From Mycobacterium rhizamassiliense (GTDB lineage: Bacteria; Actinomycetota; Actinomycetes; Mycobacteriales; Mycobacteriaceae), in contig NZ_LT721901.1 of assembly GCF_900157375.1 (NCBI RefSeq), positions 3,582,315 to 3,646,314 of the forward strand: DNA of 64,000 bases, written 5' to 3'. A program made the translations under genes and the position numbers. The notes beneath the pieces were generated by a model, which saw nothing but the letters and a program-made list of their open reading frames with translations, did no database searches and was not told the DNA's origin. Of this stretch, positions 29,476-38,026 are shown in pieces; within the stretch, counting starts at the first letter, position 1; every line of letters begins with the position of its first letter.

Positions 29476-31331
29476 CGGCTGAACCGGCCGGCGAGATACT
29501 CAGTGCGGCAGGCATTGCGGGCCAGTTTGCCGCTGGTGGTGCGGGGGATGCTGCCCGCCGCAACCAGCCGCAGGTCCGCGACCCGGAGATGATGCTCACG
29601 GGAGACCGCCGCGCGGACGGCTGCCTCGACCTCAGCCGGATCGGTCCGCCCGCCGCCCGCGGCACGTTCGGCGACCACGACGAGCTGCTCGGCGGCGCTG
29701 CCGTCCGGAGTGTCCAGGGCGTCGGCGGAAACCGAGAATGCGGCGACGTACCCGGTGCGGATGCCGCCCGACGCGTGACTGACCGTCGTCTCGATGTCGT
29801 GCGGGTAGTGATTGCGGCCGTCGACGATGATCAGGTCTTTGAGGCGGCCGGTCAGGTACAGCTGATCGTCGACGTAGACGCCGAGATCGCCTGTGGCAAG
29901 CCAGCAGCCGTTGTCCGGGGCGCCTTCGGCGCGGCTGCCGTGCTCGAGCCGGGACTGCAGCTTGTTGCCGAAGGTGTGCTGGGTTTCCTCTTCGCGCCGA
30001 AAGTAGCCGCGGCCGATGTTGTTGCCGTGCAGCCAGATTTCGCCGACCTGGCCATCGGCGGCCTCCGCGCCTTCGGGGGTGGTGATGACCGCCCACTGGT
30101 CCGGCATCACCGGTCCGGGGGAGACGTGGGCGACCGCGCCCGCGGTGTCCGGTGCGACGACCACCGCGCGCCCGCCCGCGAGCTCGGCGCGGTCGAAGTA
30201 GACGGCGCTGGCGGCGGCCTCCGGGGCGAGTGTAGCCACGCCGAGCGTCGCCTCGGCCATCCCGTAGGACGGCTTGATCGCCGTCCTGGGCAGGCCGTAG
30301 GGCGCGAACGCATCGGTGAATTTCTCGATCGCCGAAATCGTCACGGGCTCAGAGCCGTTGAGCAGGCCCACGACGTTGGTGAGGTCGATGGTCTCACCGG
30401 CGGGTGGCAGCCCACGTTCCGCGGTCAACTCGTAGGCGAAGTTCGGGGCCGCGGCAAACGTCCGGCCGTACGCGGCCTCCGCGCTCAGCTGCTTGATCCA
30501 ACGGAATGGGCGGCGGACAAAGGCCATGGGGTCCAGCATCACCAGGTATCCGCCGCACAGCGCCGGGAACATGAGCATCAGCAGGCCCATGTCGTGGTAC
30601 AGCGGCAGCCAACTGACGCTGCGGATTCCCCGATCCAGGTGAGCGCCAAGGGATATCTGCACCACATTCGTGCACACGGCCCGATGGGTGATCTCCACGC
30701 CGGCGGGGATGCGCGTCGATCCGGAGGTGTACTGCAGGTAGGCGAGGTCGTCAGTGCCGACCGTCGGTTCGGTGAACATCGAAGCGAGCGTGGCGGGGAT
30801 GGCGTCGACGGCGATCATCCGCGGCCGACCCGCCACCGGATGCGTGCGCAGGAACTCCCGCACCGACTCGGCCGCCGCGCTGGTGGTCAGCACCACCGAT
30901 GGCCGGGCATCGGTCAGCACCGCCGTCAACCGTTCCGCGTGCCCGGTCAAGGTCGGCGCGAAGAGCGGGACCGCGACGTTGCCCGCGTGAATCGCGGCGA
31001 AGAACGACGCCACGTATTCGACGCCCTGCGGCGCCACGATCGCCACCCGGTCGCCCGGGCGGGTGATCTGCTGCAGGCGCGCGCCGATCGCGCGGACCTG
31101 CGTCCACAGTTCGTTCCAGCTCAGGTCGATGATGCGGCCGTCGTGGTCCTTCGCGTAATCGATGAACCGATACGCCGGACTGTCGCCCAGTGCCCGGCGA
31201 TTTCGGTCGAAGAACGAGGTCAGCGTCACGCCATCGGGGATGACGATGCTGCCGTCGGCATGGACATAGTCGTTGAGATCAGCCACGGACTCAACAACAG
31301 TCGTCGGCGAGGGGTTCCGACCCATGAACAA
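29472..31331 (-). CDS. Fatty acyl-AMP ligase (FadD32-like FAAL)
   Basis: A 619-residue ANL protein that activates fatty acids as acyl-adenylates. It carries the FAAL-type P-loop YLQYTSGSTRIPAGVEITH, SWLPLYHDMGL, the A5 motif KPSYGMAEATLGV and WLATGDLGVYVDDQLYLTGRLKDLIIVDGRNHYPHDIE, all very close to FadD32. The C-terminal Lys is in SIPRTTSGKLARNA. FAALs normally feed a polyketide synthase, ACP or NRPS; none is adjacent here except the mycobactin ACP mbtL 9 kb away. A start at the second Met (31325) is possible. It is transcribed from a promoter with a CRP-like palindrome. Confidence 0.9.
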   Translation of the reverse strand: MFMGRNPSPTTVVESVADLNDYVHADGSIVIPDGVTLTSFFDRNRRALGDSPAYRFIDYAKDHDGRIIDLSWNELWTQVRAIGARLQQITRPGDRVAIVAPQGVEYVASFFAAIHAGNVAVPLFAPTLTGHAERLTAVLTDARPSVVLTTSAAAESVREFLRTHPVAGRPRMIAVDAIPATLASMFTEPTVGTDDLAYLQYTSGSTRIPAGVEITHRAVCTNVVQISLGAHLDRGIRSVSWLPLYHDMGLLMLMFPALCGGYLVMLDPMAFVRRPFRWIKQLSAEAAYGRTFAAAPNFAYELTAERGLPPAGETIDLTNVVGLLNGSEPVTISAIEKFTDAFAPYGLPRTAIKPSYGMAEATLGVATLAPEAAASAVYFDRAELAGGRAVVVAPDTAGAVAHVSPGPVMPDQWAVITTPEGAEAADGQVGEIWLHGNNIGRGYFRREEETQHTFGNKLQSRLEHGSRAEGAPDNGCWLATGDLGVYVDDQLYLTGRLKDLIIVDGRNHYPHDIETTVSHASGGIRTGYVAAFSVSADALDTPDGSAAEQLVVVAERAAGGGRTDPAEVEAAVRAAVSREHHLRVADLRLVAAGSIPRTTSGKLARNACRTEYLAGRFSR

Positions 31332-31371
31332 AGAATAAGAGGCGGATAAATTTTCGTGGTTGACCGCAAGA

Positions 31372-31387
31372 CGTGACGCCCATCACG
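31372..31387. promoter_or_regulatory. CRP-type palindrome upstream of the FAAL gene
   Basis: CGTGA-CGCCCA-TCACG is a perfect 5+5 inverted repeat (6+6 with flanking A/T) with the N6 spacing of CRP/Rv3676 sites (GTGA-N6-TCAC). It lies 41-56 bases before the FAAL start codon, a position typical for activation or repression. A second, degenerate TGTGA lies at 31400. Confidence 0.6.
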
Positions 31388-31479
31388 TTTTTATAACAAT
31401 GTGATGTAGCTCGCGCCATTAGCTGCGTAGTGGGCAGGACCGGCTCTGGCGTCTACCGGCAGTTTGCCTACGCCCGCGG

Positions 31480-32301
31480 TCAGTACTGCGTGGAGCCCTG
31501 GTCGACGGGGATCCGGGCCGCGGTGACCTTGCGCGACTCGTCGCTGGCCAGCCAGCAGACGGTGTCGGCGATCTCCTCGGGTTCGGCCATCCAGTCGGGC
31601 AGGAACGGTGTCAGCACATGCGACAGCTGCGGGTTGGTCTCCATGGTCTTGCCGACGGCCGTAACCATGTCGCCGGATCCCATCGCGGTGTTCACCGGAC
31701 CCGGATGCACACTGTTGACCCGAATGGAGTGCTTGCCCAACTCGGCGGCGAACGCGCGCGCCATCCCCGTGACGGCATGTTTGCTGGCGGTGTAGTGAAT
31801 CATGAAGGGCTGCATCTTCATTCCGGCCGCCGAACTGATCAGGATGATCGAGCCGCCGCGGCCGCCCTCGATGATCTTGTCGGCCCCTGCCATGACGGTG
31901 TTCCAGGTGCCCTTGACGTTGATGCCGAGCACATCGTCGAAGTCGTCGGACGTGATCTCGTTCCATGCTTGCGGTGCCGCGACACCGGCGTTGGCCACGA
32001 TGATGTCGAGACGCCCGAACGCGGCGACCCCCTCTTCGACGGCCTTGCGCAGCGCCGCCAGGTCGCGGGTGTCGACAACCGAGGCGAGGATCCGGCGGTT
32101 CGTCTCCTCGACCAGGCGAACGGTTTCGGCGAGATCTTCCTCGGTCGCCGGATCGTAGGGGACGCAGGTCGGCAGCTTGCCGGCGATGTCGACGGCGATG
32201 ATGTCGGCGCCTTCCTGGGCCATCCGCACCGCGTGGGCACGGCCCTGGCCGCGTGCGGCTCCGGTGATGAAAGCCACCCGGCCCTCGAGCCTTCCGGTCA
32301 T
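31480..32301 (-). CDS. Mycofactocin-coupled SDR family oxidoreductase
   Basis: A 273-residue short-chain dehydrogenase. The nucleotide motif is TGAARGQGRAHA and the active site is Ser in LISSAAGM with YTASKHA (YxxxK). The long insert after beta-2 (DIAGKLPTCVPYDPATEEDLAETVRLVEETNRRILASVVDTRD) is the mark of the mycofactocin-dependent SDR class, which keeps NAD bound and passes electrons to mycofactocin. ATG 32301 overlaps the stop of the upstream acyl-CoA dehydrogenase by one base. The substrate is unknown; an alcohol or hydroxyacyl compound is inferred. Confidence 0.88.
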   Translation of the reverse strand: MTGRLEGRVAFITGAARGQGRAHAVRMAQEGADIIAVDIAGKLPTCVPYDPATEEDLAETVRLVEETNRRILASVVDTRDLAALRKAVEEGVAAFGRLDIIVANAGVAAPQAWNEITSDDFDDVLGINVKGTWNTVMAGADKIIEGGRGGSIILISSAAGMKMQPFMIHYTASKHAVTGMARAFAAELGKHSIRVNSVHPGPVNTAMGSGDMVTAVGKTMETNPQLSHVLTPFLPDWMAEPEEIADTVCWLASDESRKVTAARIPVDQGSTQY

Positions 32302-33494
32302 TAGCGCTCCTTCGATGTGGTCGCTCGTTGGGCCGCCTTCACGAGGTTCGACCCGATGATCAGACGTTGAATCTCGCTGGTGCCCTCGTAGAGCCGCAGC
32401 AGTCGCACGTCGCGGTAGATGCGTTCGACCGGGACGCCACGCATGTAGCCGCTGCCGCCATGCACCTGCACCGCGAGATCCGCGACCCGGCCGGCCATTT
32501 CGGTGCAGAACACCTTCGCCGCCGATGGCGCGACCCGGCGGTCCTCGCCGCTCACCCACAGTCGCGCGGCCTCGCGGACCAGCGCGCGGCCGGCCATCAC
32601 CCCGGTCTGCTGGTCGGCGAGCATGGCCTGCACCAATTGGAAGCTGCCGATCGGCGCGCCGCCCTGCGTCGCGGTGGCCGCGTATTCGACGGACTCGTCG
32701 AGCGCGCGCATGGCGGCGCCGACCGCGAGCGCGGCGATGTGGACCCGCCCGCGCGCCAGCGAGGTCATGGCGGCCCGGTAGCCGACGTCCTCGCTGCCGC
32801 CGACCAGCGCATCGGCGCCGACGCGGACGTCGTCGAAGCTGACGTCGGCCGTCCATGCGCCTTCCTGGCCCATCTTGGCGTCCTTGGCGCCCACCTCGAC
32901 ACCCGCGGCGTCCGCGGGGACGAGGAAGACGGCGATGCCCGGGCCTTGCTCGTCGGCCGGGCGGGTGCGCGCGAACACCACGAACAGGTTCGCGACGGGT
33001 GCGTTGGTGATGAAGCGCTTTTGGCCGGTGATCACCCAATCATCTTTGTCGCGAACGGCTTTCGTGCGCAGGCCGGCGGGGTTGGAGCCGGCTCCCGGCT
33101 CGGTCAGCGCAAACGAGGCGACGACCTCGCCCGTCGCGATGGGCTCCAGCCAGCGGGCCTTCTGCTCGTCGGTGCCGAACGCGACGAGCACCTGTCCGGC
33201 GATGCCGTTGTTGGTTCCGAACATCGACCGCAGCGCCAGCGACGTGTAACCCAATTCCATTGCCAGGTCGACGTCTTGCATGAGATTCAGGCCGAGGCCG
33301 CCCCACTGCTGGGGGATCGCGTAGCCGAACAGCCCCATCTTCTTGGCCTGCTCGCGCAGGTCGTCCGGCACCCGGTCCTCGTCGAGGATCTCCTGCTCGC
33401 GCGGAACCACCGCGGTGCGGACGAATTCGCGTGTCTGCGCGAGGATTTCCCGGAAATCCTCATCGGATACTTCCGGAATGTCGGCAGTGCTCAT
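32301..33494 (-). CDS. Acyl-CoA dehydrogenase
   Basis: FAD enzyme of 397 residues that oxidises an acyl-CoA at alpha,beta. Seen: FALTEPGAGSNPAGLRTKAV (FAD/acyl-CoA loop), VHGGSGYMRGVPVERIYRDVRLLRLYEGTSEIQRLIIG with the canonical catalytic Glu in YEGTSE. ATG 33494 (MSTADIPEVSDEDF) has GGAGAGGAG upstream; an in-frame extension to 33557 is not supported. It forms a two-gene operon with the mycofactocin-type SDR, divergent from fabG2. Confidence 0.9.
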   Translation of the reverse strand: MSTADIPEVSDEDFREILAQTREFVRTAVVPREQEILDEDRVPDDLREQAKKMGLFGYAIPQQWGGLGLNLMQDVDLAMELGYTSLALRSMFGTNNGIAGQVLVAFGTDEQKARWLEPIATGEVVASFALTEPGAGSNPAGLRTKAVRDKDDWVITGQKRFITNAPVANLFVVFARTRPADEQGPGIAVFLVPADAAGVEVGAKDAKMGQEGAWTADVSFDDVRVGADALVGGSEDVGYRAAMTSLARGRVHIAALAVGAAMRALDESVEYAATATQGGAPIGSFQLVQAMLADQQTGVMAGRALVREAARLWVSGEDRRVAPSAAKVFCTEMAGRVADLAVQVHGGSGYMRGVPVERIYRDVRLLRLYEGTSEIQRLIIGSNLVKAAQRATTSKER

Positions 33495-33601
33495 CGATGG
33501 ACGCTCCTCTCCGGCCTTGTTCTTCCAACCGTCGCGCCATCGAGGCGGGCGCGGCAAGGCGTCGGCCCGGACGGGCGTGAGCCTGGTATCGGAGGCGATC
33601 C

Positions 33602-33626
33602 TATATGAAATATGATATTCGATCGT
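33602..33626. promoter_or_regulatory. AT-rich element in the divergent fabG2/acyl-CoA dehydrogenase region
   Basis: The 169-bp gap 33495-33663 between divergent operons contains an unusually AT-rich stretch (TATATGAAATATGATATT) flanked by CGATC and CGATCG. It holds a GAA-N8-TTC dyad. It is a likely promoter/operator zone; the regulator is not known, although the GntR gene at the end of the fabG2 operon is a candidate. Confidence 0.35.
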
Positions 33627-33663
33627 CGGGCCCCCGGGCTGTCGCGATTACAGGTAAGGATGT

Positions 33664-34413
33664 GTGAACGAGGTGTCGTTGCTAAGCGGTCAGACCGCGG
33701 TGATCACTGGTGGAGCGCAGGGGCTCGGGCTGGCCATCGCAGAACGTTTTGTCGCCGAGGGGGCGCGGGTGGTGCTCGGTGACGTCAATCTCGAGGCGAC
33801 CCAGGCCGTGGCCAAACAACTCGGCGGCGACGAGGTCGCGGTCGCGGTCCAGTGCGACGTCACGCAGGCGTCCGACGTCGAAAAGATGATCCAGACCGCG
33901 ATCGAGCGCTTCGGCGGGCTGGACATCATGGTCAACAACGCGGGGATCACCCGGGACGCGACGATGCGCAAGATGACCGAGGAGGATTTCGACAAGGTCA
34001 TCTCGGTGCACCTGAAGGGGACCTGGAACGGCATCCGGCTGGCGGCCGCGATCATGCGGGAGAACAAGCGGGGCTCCATCATCAACATGTCGTCGGTGTC
34101 GGGCAAGGTCGGCATGATCGGCCAGACCAACTACTCCGCCGCCAAGGCCGGGATCGTCGGCATGACCAAGGCTGCCGCCAAAGAGCTTGCCTACCTTGGG
34201 GTTCGGGTGAACGCGATCGCCCCCGGGCTGATCCGTTCCGCGATGACGGAGGCCATGCCGCAGCGCATTTGGGATTCGAAGGTCGCCGAGGTGCCGTTGG
34301 GCCGCGCGGGTGAGCCCAGCGAGGTTGCCAGCGTGGCGCTGTTCCTGGCCTCCGATCTGTCGTCGTACATGACCGGCACCGTCATGGAAATCACCGGCGG
34401 TCGGCACCTCTGA
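33664..34413 (+). CDS. fabG2: 3-oxoacyl-ACP reductase-like SDR (Rv1350)
   Basis: A 249-residue SDR very close to mycobacterial FabG2. Motifs: [34 protein letters not shown], Ser in [10 protein letters not shown] and YSAAKAG (YxxxK), and a C-terminal [13 protein letters not shown]. It probably reduces or oxidises 3-oxo/3-hydroxyacyl thioesters. The GTG start at 33664 follows GTAAGGA. In this genome it heads an operon with a thiolase, CoA transferase, acyl-CoA dehydrogenase and GntR regulator, which suggests catabolic acyl-CoA substrates rather than fatty acid synthesis. Confidence 0.9.
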   Translation: MNEVSLLSGQTAVITGGAQGLGLAIAERFVAEGARVVLGDVNLEATQAVAKQLGGDEVAVAVQCDVTQASDVEKMIQTAIERFGGLDIMVNNAGITRDATMRKMTEEDFDKVISVHLKGTWNGIRLAAAIMRENKRGSIINMSSVSGKVGMIGQTNYSAAKAGIVGMTKAAAKELAYLGVRVNAIAPGLIRSAMTEAMPQRIWDSKVAEVPLGRAGEPSEVASVALFLASDLSSYMTGTVMEITGGRHL

Positions 34414-34424
34414 GAGGTCGGAAA

Positions 34425-35639
34425 ATGCGCGAAACCGTGATCTGTGAGCCGGTCCGGACACCGATCGGCCGCTACGGCGGAATGTTCAAGTCCCTTACCG
34501 CCGTTGACCTCGGCGTCGCCGCGCTCAAGGGCCTGCTGGAGCGCACCGGGCTGGCGCCCGACGCGGTGCACGACGTGATTCTCGGGCACTGCTACCCGAA
34601 CAGCGATGCGCCGGCGATCGGGCGCGTGGTGGCGCTGGATGCCGGCCTGCCGGTGACGGTCCCCGGCATGCAGGTCGACCGCCGCTGCGGCTCCGGGCTG
34701 CAGTCGGTGATCCAGGGCTGTCTGCAGGTGGGCAGCGGCGACAGCGACCTCGTCGTGGCCGGCGGCTGCGAGAGCATGAGCAACGTCGCCTTCTACTCCA
34801 CCGACATGCGTTGGGGCGCACGCAACGGCGTGCAGGTGCACGACGGCCTGGCCCGCGGCCGCACCACCGCCGGCGGCCGGCACTACCCCGTTCCCGGCGG
34901 GATGCTGGAGACCGCCGAGAACCTGCGCCGGGAGTACGGCATCTCACGGCTGGAGCAGGACGAACTCGCGGTGCGGTCGCATCAGTGCGCCGTGGCCGCG
35001 CAGAAGGACGGCATCCTGTCCGACGAGATCATTCCGGTTGCGGTGCGCACCCGCAGTGGCGAGGAGCTGATCGACACCGACGAGCATCCGCGCGCCGACA
35101 CGTCGGTAGAGTCGCTGGGCAAGCTGAAACCCGTTCTGCTCAAGGATGATCCGGAGTCGACGGTCACGGCCGGGAATGCGAGCGGGCAGAACGACGCGGC
35201 GTCGATGTGCGTGGTGACGACGCCGGAGAAGGCCGCCGAGTACGGCCTGACCCCCTTGGTCCGCCTGGTGTCGTGGGGCTCCGCGGGAGTAGCGCCCAAC
35301 GTCATGGGCATCGGTCCGGTGCCCGCGACGGAGGTCGCCCTGGGCAAGGCGGGCCTGAGCCTGTCCGACATCGACCTCATCGAACTCAACGAAGCCTTTG
35401 CCGCACAAGCGCTTGCGGTGATGCGGGCGTGGAACTTCGGTCCGGCCGACCACGACCGGACCAACGTGCACGGCTCGGGGATCTCGCTGGGGCATCCGGT
35501 CGGTGCGACCGGCGGCCGGATGCTGGCGACGCTGGCGCGCGAGCTCAATCGCCGCCAGGCGCGCTACGGGCTGGAGACCATGTGCATCGGTGGCGGCCAG
35601 GGCCTGGCCGCGGTCTTCGAACGCGTCGCGTCGGCATGA
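34425..35639 (+). CDS. Acetyl-CoA acetyltransferase (thiolase)
   Basis: A 404-residue degradative-type thiolase. The nucleophilic Cys is in VDRRCGSGLQSV, with NEAFAAQALAVM, the His in SLGHPVGATGG and the second Cys in MCIGGGQGLA, so the active site is complete. It cleaves a 3-ketoacyl-CoA. It lies 11 bases after fabG2 and overlaps the CoA-transferase ATG (ATGA). It is absent from this position in M. tuberculosis. Confidence 0.91.
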   Translation: MRETVICEPVRTPIGRYGGMFKSLTAVDLGVAALKGLLERTGLAPDAVHDVILGHCYPNSDAPAIGRVVALDAGLPVTVPGMQVDRRCGSGLQSVIQGCLQVGSGDSDLVVAGGCESMSNVAFYSTDMRWGARNGVQVHDGLARGRTTAGGRHYPVPGGMLETAENLRREYGISRLEQDELAVRSHQCAVAAQKDGILSDEIIPVAVRTRSGEELIDTDEHPRADTSVESLGKLKPVLLKDDPESTVTAGNASGQNDAASMCVVTTPEKAAEYGLTPLVRLVSWGSAGVAPNVMGIGPVPATEVALGKAGLSLSDIDLIELNEAFAAQALAVMRAWNFGPADHDRTNVHGSGISLGHPVGATGGRMLATLARELNRRQARYGLETMCIGGGQGLAAVFERVASA

Positions 35640-36832
35640 ACCCGCTGACTGGGATCACCGTCGTCGAGGTGTCCAGCTTCGTCGCCGCACCTCTGTGCGG
35701 TGTGACGCTGAATCAGCTTGGTGCGCAGGTGATCCGCGTCGACCCGATCGGCGGTGCCTCCGACGTCCACCGCTGGCCGCTCAGCGCCGACGGCACGTCG
35801 ATCTACTGGACCGGGCTGAACAAGGGAAAGCGCTCGGCCACCATCGATCTGCGTTCACCGGACGGCCAGGAGCTGGTTCACCGGCTGATCGTCGAGGGCG
35901 ATGGCATCGTCGTGACCAACGCGGTATTGCCCTGGTTGAGCTACGAGTCGCTGGCCGCCAAGCGTCCCGACGTCATCCACGTGCAGCTGCTGGGGCGCCG
36001 CGACGGCTCCACCGGGGTGGACTACACCGTCAACGCGGGACTCGGATACCCACTCGTCACCGGCCCGGCCAGCCACGCCGGCCCGATCAACCATGTGCTG
36101 CCGGCCTGGGATGTCTGCTGCGGCCTGTACGCCGCGCTGGGCGTCGTCGCCGCGCTGCGCCGTCGTGACCAGTCCGGCGCGGGCACGCGCATCAGCCTGG
36201 CGCTGGAGGACGTCGCGCTGGCCACGGCCGGCAACCTGGGGCTGTTGACCGAGCCGCAAGTGATCGGCACCGAACGCGAGCGGCTGGGCAACGCGATCTA
36301 CGGCCAGTACGGTCAGGACTTCACCAGCGGCGACGGCGCCGCGTTCATGGTTGTCCTCTTGACCGGCAGGCACTTTCGCGACCTGGTTAAGGTGACGGGC
36401 ACCGAGGCGGCTGTGTCGGCGCTCGCCGAGGCGTTGGGCGTGGACTTCGCCGTCGAAGGCGACCGCTACCGCTATCGCGAGGTGCTTTCCGGTCTGTTCG
36501 CCACCTGGTTCGGCGATCACAGCGCCGACGAGATCGCCGTGGCGCTGTCGGATACCAGCGTGTTGTTCGAGCGGTACCGCACGTTCGCCGAGGTCGCCGC
36601 GGGCCCGAAGGTGACTGCGAATCCGCTGTTTTCCCGATTGGCCCAACCTGGCCTCGGCGAGTATTACGCCCCAGGCCTGCCCGCGGCCTTCGACGGCACA
36701 CATCCCGCCAGCGCTGCCGCGTCGGCGCTGGGCCAAGATACAGCCGACGTGCTGACCGAGCGGTTGGGATTGACGGCCGCCGACATTGCCCGTTTGACGG
36801 ACGCGAAGACGATCGGAGATCACAGCGCATGA
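35636..36832 (+). CDS. Family III CoA-transferase, 2-methylfumaryl-CoA isomerase-like
   Basis: A 398-residue CaiB/BaiF protein. The N-terminal ITVVEVSSFVAAPLCGVTLNQLGAQVIRVDPIGG and the stretch LLGRRDGSTGVDYTVNAGLGYPLVTGP...INHVLPAWD resemble, as I remember it, the mesaconyl-C1-CoA/C4-CoA transferase (Mct) subgroup more than generic formyl-CoA transferases. The catalytic Asp is Asp159 in LPAWD. If the subgroup is right, it moves CoA within a C5 unsaturated dicarboxylate. It overlaps both neighbours by ATGA, so it is co-translated with the thiolase and acyl-CoA dehydrogenase. Confidence 0.8.
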   Translation: MNPLTGITVVEVSSFVAAPLCGVTLNQLGAQVIRVDPIGGASDVHRWPLSADGTSIYWTGLNKGKRSATIDLRSPDGQELVHRLIVEGDGIVVTNAVLPWLSYESLAAKRPDVIHVQLLGRRDGSTGVDYTVNAGLGYPLVTGPASHAGPINHVLPAWDVCCGLYAALGVVAALRRRDQSGAGTRISLALEDVALATAGNLGLLTEPQVIGTERERLGNAIYGQYGQDFTSGDGAAFMVVLLTGRHFRDLVKVTGTEAAVSALAEALGVDFAVEGDRYRYREVLSGLFATWFGDHSADEIAVALSDTSVLFERYRTFAEVAAGPKVTANPLFSRLAQPGLGEYYAPGLPAAFDGTHPASAAASALGQDTADVLTERLGLTAADIARLTDAKTIGDHSA

Positions 36833-38022
36833 CCAAACTCGCCCAAACCCTTGGCCTGACCGAGTTTCAGACCGAGATCATCTCGACGGTAAGGCAATTC
36901 GTCGAAAAGGAAGTCATCCCGAACGCGGCCGAACTGGAGCGGGGCGACACCTACCCCCAGCACATCGTCGACCAGATGCGCGAGATGGGCCTGTTCGGGC
37001 TGATGATCCCGCAGGAATACGGCGGACTGGGTGAGTCGCTACTGACCTATGCGCTGTGTGTCGAAGAGCTGGCGCGCGGCTGGATGAGCGTATCCGGCGT
37101 TCTCAACACGCATTTCATCGTGGCCTACATGCTGCGCCAGCACGGCACCGACGAGCAGAAGCAGCGCTTCCTGCCGCGGATGGCGGCCGGTGAGACCCGG
37201 GGCGCCTTTTCGATGTCGGAGCCGGAGCTGGGTTCCGATGTCGCCGCGATCCGGACCCGGGCGGCGCGCAATGCCGACGGCAACTACACCATCAACGGCC
37301 AGAAGATGTGGCTGACCAACGGCGCCACCTCCACGCTGGTCGCGGTCCTGGTGCGCACCGACGAGGGGTCGGACAAGCCGCACCGCAATCTCACCGCCTT
37401 CCTGGTCGAAAAGCCAACGGGCTTCGGCGAAGTCGCGCCGGGCCTGCACATCCCGGGCAAGATCGACAAGCTGGGTTACAAGGGCATCGAAACCACCGAG
37501 ATGATCTTCGACGGTTATGCGGCCAGTGCCGACGACGTCCTCGGCGGCACCACCGGGCAGGGCTTCTTCCAGATGATGGACGGCATCGAGGTGGGCCGCG
37601 TCAACGTGTCGGCGCGTGCGTGTGGTGTCGGGCTTCGCGCCTTCGAGCTCGCGGTGCGTTACGCGCAACAACGCGAGACGTTCGGCAAACCGATCGCCGA
37701 GCACCAGGCCATCGCCTTCCAACTCGCCGAAATGGCAACCAAAGTCGAGGCGGCACATCTGATGATGGTCAACGCGGCGCGGCTCAAAGACTCGGGAGAG
37801 CGCAACGACGTCGCCGCCGGCATGGCCAAATACCTGTGCAGCGAGTACTGCACCGAGGTCACCCAGCAGAGCTTCCGGATCCACGGCGGCTACGGCTACT
37901 CCAAGGAGTACGAGATCGAGCGGCTGATGCGCGACGCGCCGTTCCTACTCATCGGCGAGGGCACCAGCGAGATCCAGAAGAACATCATCAGCAAGCGACT
38001 ACTCGCCGAGTACCAGGTGTGA
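36829..38022 (+). CDS. Acyl-CoA dehydrogenase
   Basis: A 397-residue flavoprotein with the full catalytic set: AFSMSEPELGSDVAAIRTRA, the RETFGKPIAEHQAIAFQLAEMATKVEAA helix and LIGEGTSEIQKNIISKRLL with the conserved Glu. It is similar to short or branched-chain acyl-CoA dehydrogenases. It starts in an ATGA overlap with the Mct-like gene and is followed after 4 bases by the GntR gene. Together with the CoA transferase it could handle methylsuccinyl- or mesaconyl-type CoA esters; that is inference. Confidence 0.9.
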   Translation: MTKLAQTLGLTEFQTEIISTVRQFVEKEVIPNAAELERGDTYPQHIVDQMREMGLFGLMIPQEYGGLGESLLTYALCVEELARGWMSVSGVLNTHFIVAYMLRQHGTDEQKQRFLPRMAAGETRGAFSMSEPELGSDVAAIRTRAARNADGNYTINGQKMWLTNGATSTLVAVLVRTDEGSDKPHRNLTAFLVEKPTGFGEVAPGLHIPGKIDKLGYKGIETTEMIFDGYAASADDVLGGTTGQGFFQMMDGIEVGRVNVSARACGVGLRAFELAVRYAQQRETFGKPIAEHQAIAFQLAEMATKVEAAHLMMVNAARLKDSGERNDVAAGMAKYLCSEYCTEVTQQSFRIHGGYGYSKEYEIERLMRDAPFLLIGEGTSEIQKNIISKRLLAEYQV

Positions 38023-38026
38023 ACCG

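Noticed and set aside
31371..31393. Reading ACGTGA-N6-TCACGT followed by TTTTTAT as an intrinsic terminator
   Set aside because: No plus-strand gene ends upstream of it, and on the minus strand the T-run is on the wrong side; the N6 spacing and position fit a CRP site better.
31480..33039. Extended SDR start that would cover most of the acyl-CoA dehydrogenase
   Set aside because: The extra N-terminus is low-complexity Arg/Gly-rich shadow sequence; ATG 32301 gives a normal SDR N-terminus.
33664..34413. fabG2 as a housekeeping fatty acid synthase gene
   Set aside because: It is operonic with thiolase, CoA-transferase and acyl-CoA dehydrogenase genes, so catabolic use is more likely; the name is kept only for orthology.
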